A stretch of 18,744 nt of DNA, taken from the NCBI GenBank assembly GCA_902765885.1, contig CACXBN010000157.1, forward strand, positions 1-18,744, in the 5' to 3' direction. The position numbers were made by a program, and so were the translations under genes. The notes beneath the pieces were generated by a model. The model saw only the letters and a list, made by a program, of their open reading frames with translations, made no database searches and had not been told where the DNA came from. Below, one piece after another: positions 15,576-18,744 of the stretch. Each line of letters opens with the position of its first letter. The first letter of the stretch is position 1. Origin of the DNA: an uncultured Ruminococcus sp. Its GTDB lineage: Bacteria; Bacillota; Clostridia; Oscillospirales; CAG-272.

Positions 15576-16178
15576 ATGATAGAACTGAAAATACCGGTGA
15601 TTGTGGAAGGAAGATATGATAAGAGCAAACTGTCTGAGGTGATATCTTCGACAATACTGACGACTGACGGATTTTCCGTTTTTAACAGCCGAGAAAAGAT
15701 AAAGTTGATTAAGCGTCTCGGTGAAAAGGGAGTCATTATTCTCAGTGACAGCGACGGAGGTGGGAGACTGATAAGGTCGAAACTCAAGGGTATGCTCGAT
15801 AACATAAAAGTATACAATGTATACATTCCGGCGATAGAAGGTAAAGAGAGAAGGAAGCAGAAGAGATCCAAAGACGGGCTGCTCGGCGTCGAAGGGATAA
15901 ACAAAGAAACTCTGGAGAGCCTGTTTGACAATCTTTTGAAAAATAATCCGGAATTGCTGGACAGCAATGAAACAGCCGTAAAGAAAGACGAAATAGATAC
16001 TGCCTTTTTATATGAGAAAGGATTGTGCGGAAAACCGGATTCAGGAGAAAAGAGAAACACCGTATGCCTGAAAATAGGTTTGCCTTCTGATATGAATGCA
16101 AAGGCATTTAAAGAAGCTGTCAACCTGATATCGTCCAAAAAAGAGATTGAAAAGATACTCGCAGACGAAACTGTATGA
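15576..16178 (+). CDS. Toprim nuclease, RNase M5-like, with DUF4093-like C-terminus
   Basis: Predicted Toprim-fold endonuclease of 200 residues. RNase M5 matures 5S rRNA precursors in Firmicutes. Metal-binding Toprim residues are visible: IVEGRYDK (Glu11) and ILSDSDGGG (Asp58, Asp60). These correspond to the VVEGKDD and TDPDFPG motifs of RNase M5. Then follow YIPAIEGKERRKQKRSKD, a very basic stretch likely to contact RNA, and GLLGVEG, like the GIGVEHA block of RNase M5. The C-terminal ~80 residues (VCLKIGLPSDMNAKAFKEAVN) fit the DUF4093 region. Classical RNase M5 is usually next to ksgA, whereas this copy follows holA, so it may be a paralog with another RNA or DNA target. The ATG at 15576 has GGTGA about 6 bases upstream. 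It ends seven bases before a terminator stem. Confidence 0.78.
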   Translation: MIELKIPVIVEGRYDKSKLSEVISSTILTTDGFSVFNSREKIKLIKRLGEKGVIILSDSDGGGRLIRSKLKGMLDNIKVYNVYIPAIEGKERRKQKRSKDGLLGVEGINKETLESLFDNLLKNNPELLDSNETAVKKDEIDTAFLYEKGLCGKPDSGEKRNTVCLKIGLPSDMNAKAFKEAVNLISSKKEIEKILADETV

Positions 16179-16184
16179 AGGTTC

Positions 16185-16215
16185 ACAGGAGGTTTAAGAC
16201 CTCCTGTTTTCTTTT
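16185..16215 (+). terminator. Intrinsic terminator of the holA operon
   Basis: ACAGGAGGT (16185-16193) pairs perfectly with ACCTCCTGT (16199-16207) around the loop TTAAG, and TTTTCTTTT follows. It begins seven bases after the stop of the Toprim gene. Confidence 0.9.
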
Positions 16216-16229
16216 GGCGGGAGGATGAA

Positions 16230-16292
16230 TGCCTGATAATAGGCAGATATCGTGTGATTATACACAAGACAGGTATTACAGATGTGTTACAC
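16230..16292. repeat. Short inverted repeats upstream of the SLH gene promoter
   Basis: Three small dyads sit in the 215-base gap before the SLH gene: TGCCT-GATAAT-AGGCA (16230-16245), GTGT-GATTAT-ACAC (16252-16265) and GTGT-T-ACAC (16284-16292). The last two share the same arms, with centres about 30 bases apart (near three helical turns), and lie upstream of the -35 at 16307. They could be protein-binding sites, but short dyads like these also occur by chance. Confidence 0.25.
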
Positions 16293-16306
16293 GGGGGTCG
16301 GTCTGG

Positions 16307-16335
16307 TTGTGAATATGATTGCGCTGTGGTACAAT
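16307..16335 (+). promoter_or_regulatory. Extended -10 promoter of the SLH protein gene
   Basis: TTGTGA (16307-16312) and TACAAT (16330-16335) are spaced by 17 bases, and TGG directly before the -10 makes an extended -10 (TGnTACAAT). The predicted start near 16342 gives a leader of about 52 bases to the GTG at 16394. Confidence 0.7.
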
Positions 16336-16346
16336 TGACAGGTAAA

Positions 16347-16383
16347 AGGGAAGGTATCCCTATGGCAATTTTCATTTAAGGAG
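16347..16383 (+). promoter_or_regulatory. Leader hairpin, five-codon reading frame and ribosome site of the SLH gene
   Basis: AGGGA (16347-16351) pairs with TCCCT (16357-16361). Directly after it an ATG at 16362 opens a five-codon frame (MAIFI) that ends in TAA at 16377-16379. The stop overlaps the AAGGAG (16378-16383) that serves the SLH gene 10 bases downstream. GGAAGG sits in the hairpin, about 8 bases before the mini-frame. Translation of this mini-frame is not proven. Confidence 0.3.
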
Positions 16384-16393
16384 CATAGAGTAA

Positions 16394-18744
16394 GTGAAGA
16401 AGTTTCTCTCTCTGATTCTTGCCTTGACCATGATGATTTCATGTGCCGTCATGATATTTGGCGGAAACATGTTGATTTCCAGTGCACCGGATGAAACGGC
16501 AAGTACATATTATGATGCTGTAAAAATGCTTGTTTCATATAACATCATGCATGGCAAGGGCGATGGAAAGCTTGGAGTTTATGATAATATCAAGCGATAC
16601 GAAATGGCTTTGTTTATAGGACGTATTCTCACCGGCTGGACCAATGATTCGGCCTGGGAAGATGGTACATATAACAGCAGTGAATTCAACGATCTCGCAG
16701 GAACTGCGGCTCAGACTTTCTACGGTGCGATTTCATATGTCAACCAGATGGGCGTTATCAAAGGCTACGGAGATGGCAGATTCGGACCCGAAGACGGAAT
16801 AAAATATCAGGATGCTCTGACTATGGCTGTCCGAGCTCTTGGATATAACGGACTTGCATATCCCTGGGGATTCATTGAGAAGGCAGTTAACCTGGGTGTC
16901 ACGGACGGTATAACAGGTGTGGCATATTCAGAGACTCTCAAAAGAGAGGTCGTTGCCCAGATTATATACAATACGCTTTTCGCGGAGACAGTTGCGGGAG
17001 ACACGCTTGGCAGAAGGAATTTTGCCATCGACGGCGCCTGGGAAACCGTCATAATCACAGCAACCGACTATCTTAACCCCAAAGTGCCCGCAGGATATGT
17101 AGGATTTTCCAAATATAATGATGACGGTACGATAGGTGCTGACACGTTCTACGTTCCGAAGTCTGATTTCGGCATTTCCGGAGAACATGCGGATGAAGTT
17201 GCATATGCCGCTCTATACAGCGTTCTTTATGACGGAAACAGAGTTCAGGCATATAAGGCTCTTGAGATGAATCCCATCGTGAATGAGGGCAGGCTTAACG
17301 TGACTACAAAGGGATACCCGATTCAGTCATACCTTACAGACTATAAGCTCGTTACAAAATATTCACGCGTGGGTGCAAATAACGAAATAATAATAGCAAA
17401 CGGTACAAGTGAAATTGACATCAGTCAGTATCCGACATATTATGCTGTGGACTGGAACACCGGCAACATTCTCTTCGTCAATGAAGGCGTTGAAAATATT
17501 GATAACGATGGTCACGTTACATACGATACTGAAATTGCAGTAGTTTGGTATTACAATGAACTTCTTAACTCTTACTTCCAGCTTGTTTTTGACGTGGAAG
17601 GCGAAGAAGTCGGAGTAAAATGGATTACGGATGCCGAAAGAGCGGCGCTTCCGAAACTTGTTAACGGAGATATCAGATTTAACAACAGCAAGATCAATTA
17701 TCTCGAAACAATCGAAGCAGACAGCGTTAAACTTAATGCATATGCAACTCTCAGAGTGTTCGACACGGACTCGGATGGATTTGCAGAGTATGGAATATAC
17801 GACGAGTACAGATTCGGCCTGTTCGGAACAGGAACAATGGTATATACGAATAATGAAGGCAAAGAAGTAACAGGACCTTCATATAAATTCATGGACCTGT
17901 CACAGGCACCGATCGGAACGACCAGTACTGCACTTGAAGTGCCTCAGGAATATTCCTGGTTTACATCAGGAAAGGCTCCTGCCACTGATTCCAATGGTTC
18001 ATATAAGGAAAATCAGTATGTCATTTACGGATACAAGCCTTATACGGGAGAACTGACTATTGTCAAAAACATTTCATCAAGTTCAAGTAATGAAAGTTAT
18101 GTTGGCCATGGTTACGTGAGAGGATTTAACGCCTCCTCGCTTCAGATAACAGTAGGAGATGCGAAAATCAGCTACAACTATCCTCAGCTTAAAGGCTCCA
18201 TAACGGAAGCAATGACTCTCACCCACACTGCTCAGACTGCACGTATACCAAGCACTGACTGGTATGCCGTAGCAAGCAGATATCTGAAAGAACTATTCAA
18301 CCAGTATTGCGAATATGTGGTTGTTGATGAAAGAATAGCATATATTACTCTCAGTGCTGCAAATGAAGATATTCTCATAGTCGAAGACTATGCGGGAATA
18401 TCTCAGGACGGTTACATTGTAGTCTGGGGATGGCTCTATGATTATGATGCTGCATCCGCAAAGCTGACACAGCTCAGAGTTAATTCATTCAACGGATGGA
18501 TATCAGGCGACTGGGCATACTACAGCCTCAAGAATGCAGAAGCAGTGGAAGCAGCATTCAAGCACGGCTCAGTTTATCAGCTGCTCTCATATGATGAAGA
18601 GAAAAAGGCATACAACGTAAAGGTCATTGCCGATGCATCCGGCATAGCTGACTATTATAAATCCAACGGCGTTTTCACAACACTCTCATACCAGGATGCT
18701 GTTATCGGCATAATGCATATTAACAATCCGGGTAAAGTTCAGGG
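16394..18744 (+). CDS. Secreted S-layer homology (SLH) domain protein, incomplete at window edge
   Basis: The reading frame stays open from the GTG at 16394 to the end of the window (783 full codons), so the C-terminus is missing. A signal peptide of about 31 residues (KKFLSLILALTMM core, possible cleavage after SSA) indicates export. Three SLH repeats follow at roughly 39-81, 98-151 and 155-198. Their TRAE-like positions read KRYE, KYQD and KREV, and the second has the classic GVIKGYGDGRFGPE. Such domains bind pyruvylated secondary cell-wall polymer, so the protein is expected on the cell surface. The remaining ~585 residues are aromatic- and Asn-rich, beta-prone and unrecognised by me. One calcium-loop-like DTDSDGFAEYG occurs at 457-467. 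The start is set by AAGGAG at 16378-16383 and a fitting signal peptide. It could be an S-layer protein or a surface protein with an unknown binding or enzymatic part. Confidence 0.9.
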   Translation, partial: MKKFLSLILALTMMISCAVMIFGGNMLISSAPDETASTYYDAVKMLVSYNIMHGKGDGKLGVYDNIKRYEMALFIGRILTGWTNDSAWEDGTYNSSEFNDLAGTAAQTFYGAISYVNQMGVIKGYGDGRFGPEDGIKYQDALTMAVRALGYNGLAYPWGFIEKAVNLGVTDGITGVAYSETLKREVVAQIIYNTLFAETVAGDTLGRRNFAIDGAWETVIITATDYLNPKVPAGYVGFSKYNDDGTIGADTFYVPKSDFGISGEHADEVAYAALYSVLYDGNRVQAYKALEMNPIVNEGRLNVTTKGYPIQSYLTDYKLVTKYSRVGANNEIIIANGTSEIDISQYPTYYAVDWNTGNILFVNEGVENIDNDGHVTYDTEIAVVWYYNELLNSYFQLVFDVEGEEVGVKWITDAERAALPKLVNGDIRFNNSKINYLETIEADSVKLNAYATLRVFDTDSDGFAEYGIYDEYRFGLFGTGTMVYTNNEGKEVTGPSYKFMDLSQAPIGTTSTALEVPQEYSWFTSGKAPATDSNGSYKENQYVIYGYKPYTGELTIVKNISSSSSNESYVGHGYVRGFNASSLQITVGDAKISYNYPQLKGSITEAMTLTHTAQTARIPSTDWYAVASRYLKELFNQYCEYVVVDERIAYITLSAANEDILIVEDYAGISQDGYIVVWGWLYDYDAASAKLTQLRVNSFNGWISGDWAYYSLKNAEAVEAAFKHGSVYQLLSYDEEKKAYNVKVIADASGIADYYKSNGVFTTLSYQDAVIGIMHINNPGKVQ

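Noticed and set aside
15440..16375. A 311-codon open frame on the minus strand
   Set aside because: It runs antisense through the end of holA, the whole Toprim gene and a strong plus-strand terminator, and shows a serine/phenylalanine-rich shadow composition.
16394..16450. Lipoprotein signal in the SLH protein (MMISC)
   Set aside because: The position -3 residue is Met, and the residues after the Cys stay hydrophobic (AVMIFGG), so this is part of the signal helix. Signal peptidase I cleavage near SSA is more likely.

Overview
The window looks like ordinary chromosomal DNA from a low-to-mid GC, Gram-positive (monoderm) member of the Clostridia, probably an uncultured gut or anaerobic lineage near the Oscillospirales/Christensenellales. 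This placement is inferred from gene content and style: strong GGAGG-type ribosome binding sites, GTG starts, AGA-rich arginine usage, S-layer homology domains, RNase M5-like and MntP proteins, and a DUF1385-prmC pair. No rRNA, tRNA, CRISPR array, transposase, phage gene or integration site was seen. No stretch over 300 bases lacks a gene.

Layout. (1) 51-635, minus: an orphan winged-helix regulator with a shortened receiver-like N-terminus, under a near-consensus promoter that overlaps a small palindrome. (2) 721-3265, plus: a plant-type cofactor-independent phosphoglycerate mutase (gpmI), a hairpin terminator, then pgeF of the YfiH/YlmD family. (3) 3361-8062, plus: a tightly coupled four-gene operon for a Gld-like ABC exporter (ATPase, six-helix permease, GldG-type membrane-anchored protein, DUF4340 protein). 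It ends in a hairpin shared with the convergent operon. (4) 13253-8119, minus: mntP, DUF1385, prmC, citramalate synthase and ddl, with very short spacings. (5) 14403-13324, minus: a DUF2974 (Mbeg1-like) alpha/beta hydrolase with a GTG start and its own promoter. (6) 14495-16178, plus: holA and a Toprim/RNase M5-like gene, ended by a strong terminator. (7) 16394 to the right edge, plus: a large secreted protein with three SLH domains, incomplete at the window end and driven by an extended -10 promoter.

How the genes fit together. Most are housekeeping: glycolysis (gpmI), peptidoglycan quality control and precursor synthesis (pgeF, ddl), branched-chain amino acid synthesis (citramalate synthase), release-factor modification (prmC), manganese homeostasis (mntP), replication (holA) and rRNA processing (RNase M5-like). 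The envelope-related items are the Gld-type exporter, ddl, pgeF and the SLH protein.

I did not find a convincing new multi-gene system. The most unusual signals are small and regulatory. A GC-rich hairpin seems to bring a distant Shine-Dalgarno site next to the ddl start codon. A near-perfect sigma-A promoter points antisense into the DUF2974 gene. A palindrome sits on the start site of the orphan regulator. The Gld/DUF4340 exporter has an unknown substrate and is the best candidate for undescribed biology at protein level.
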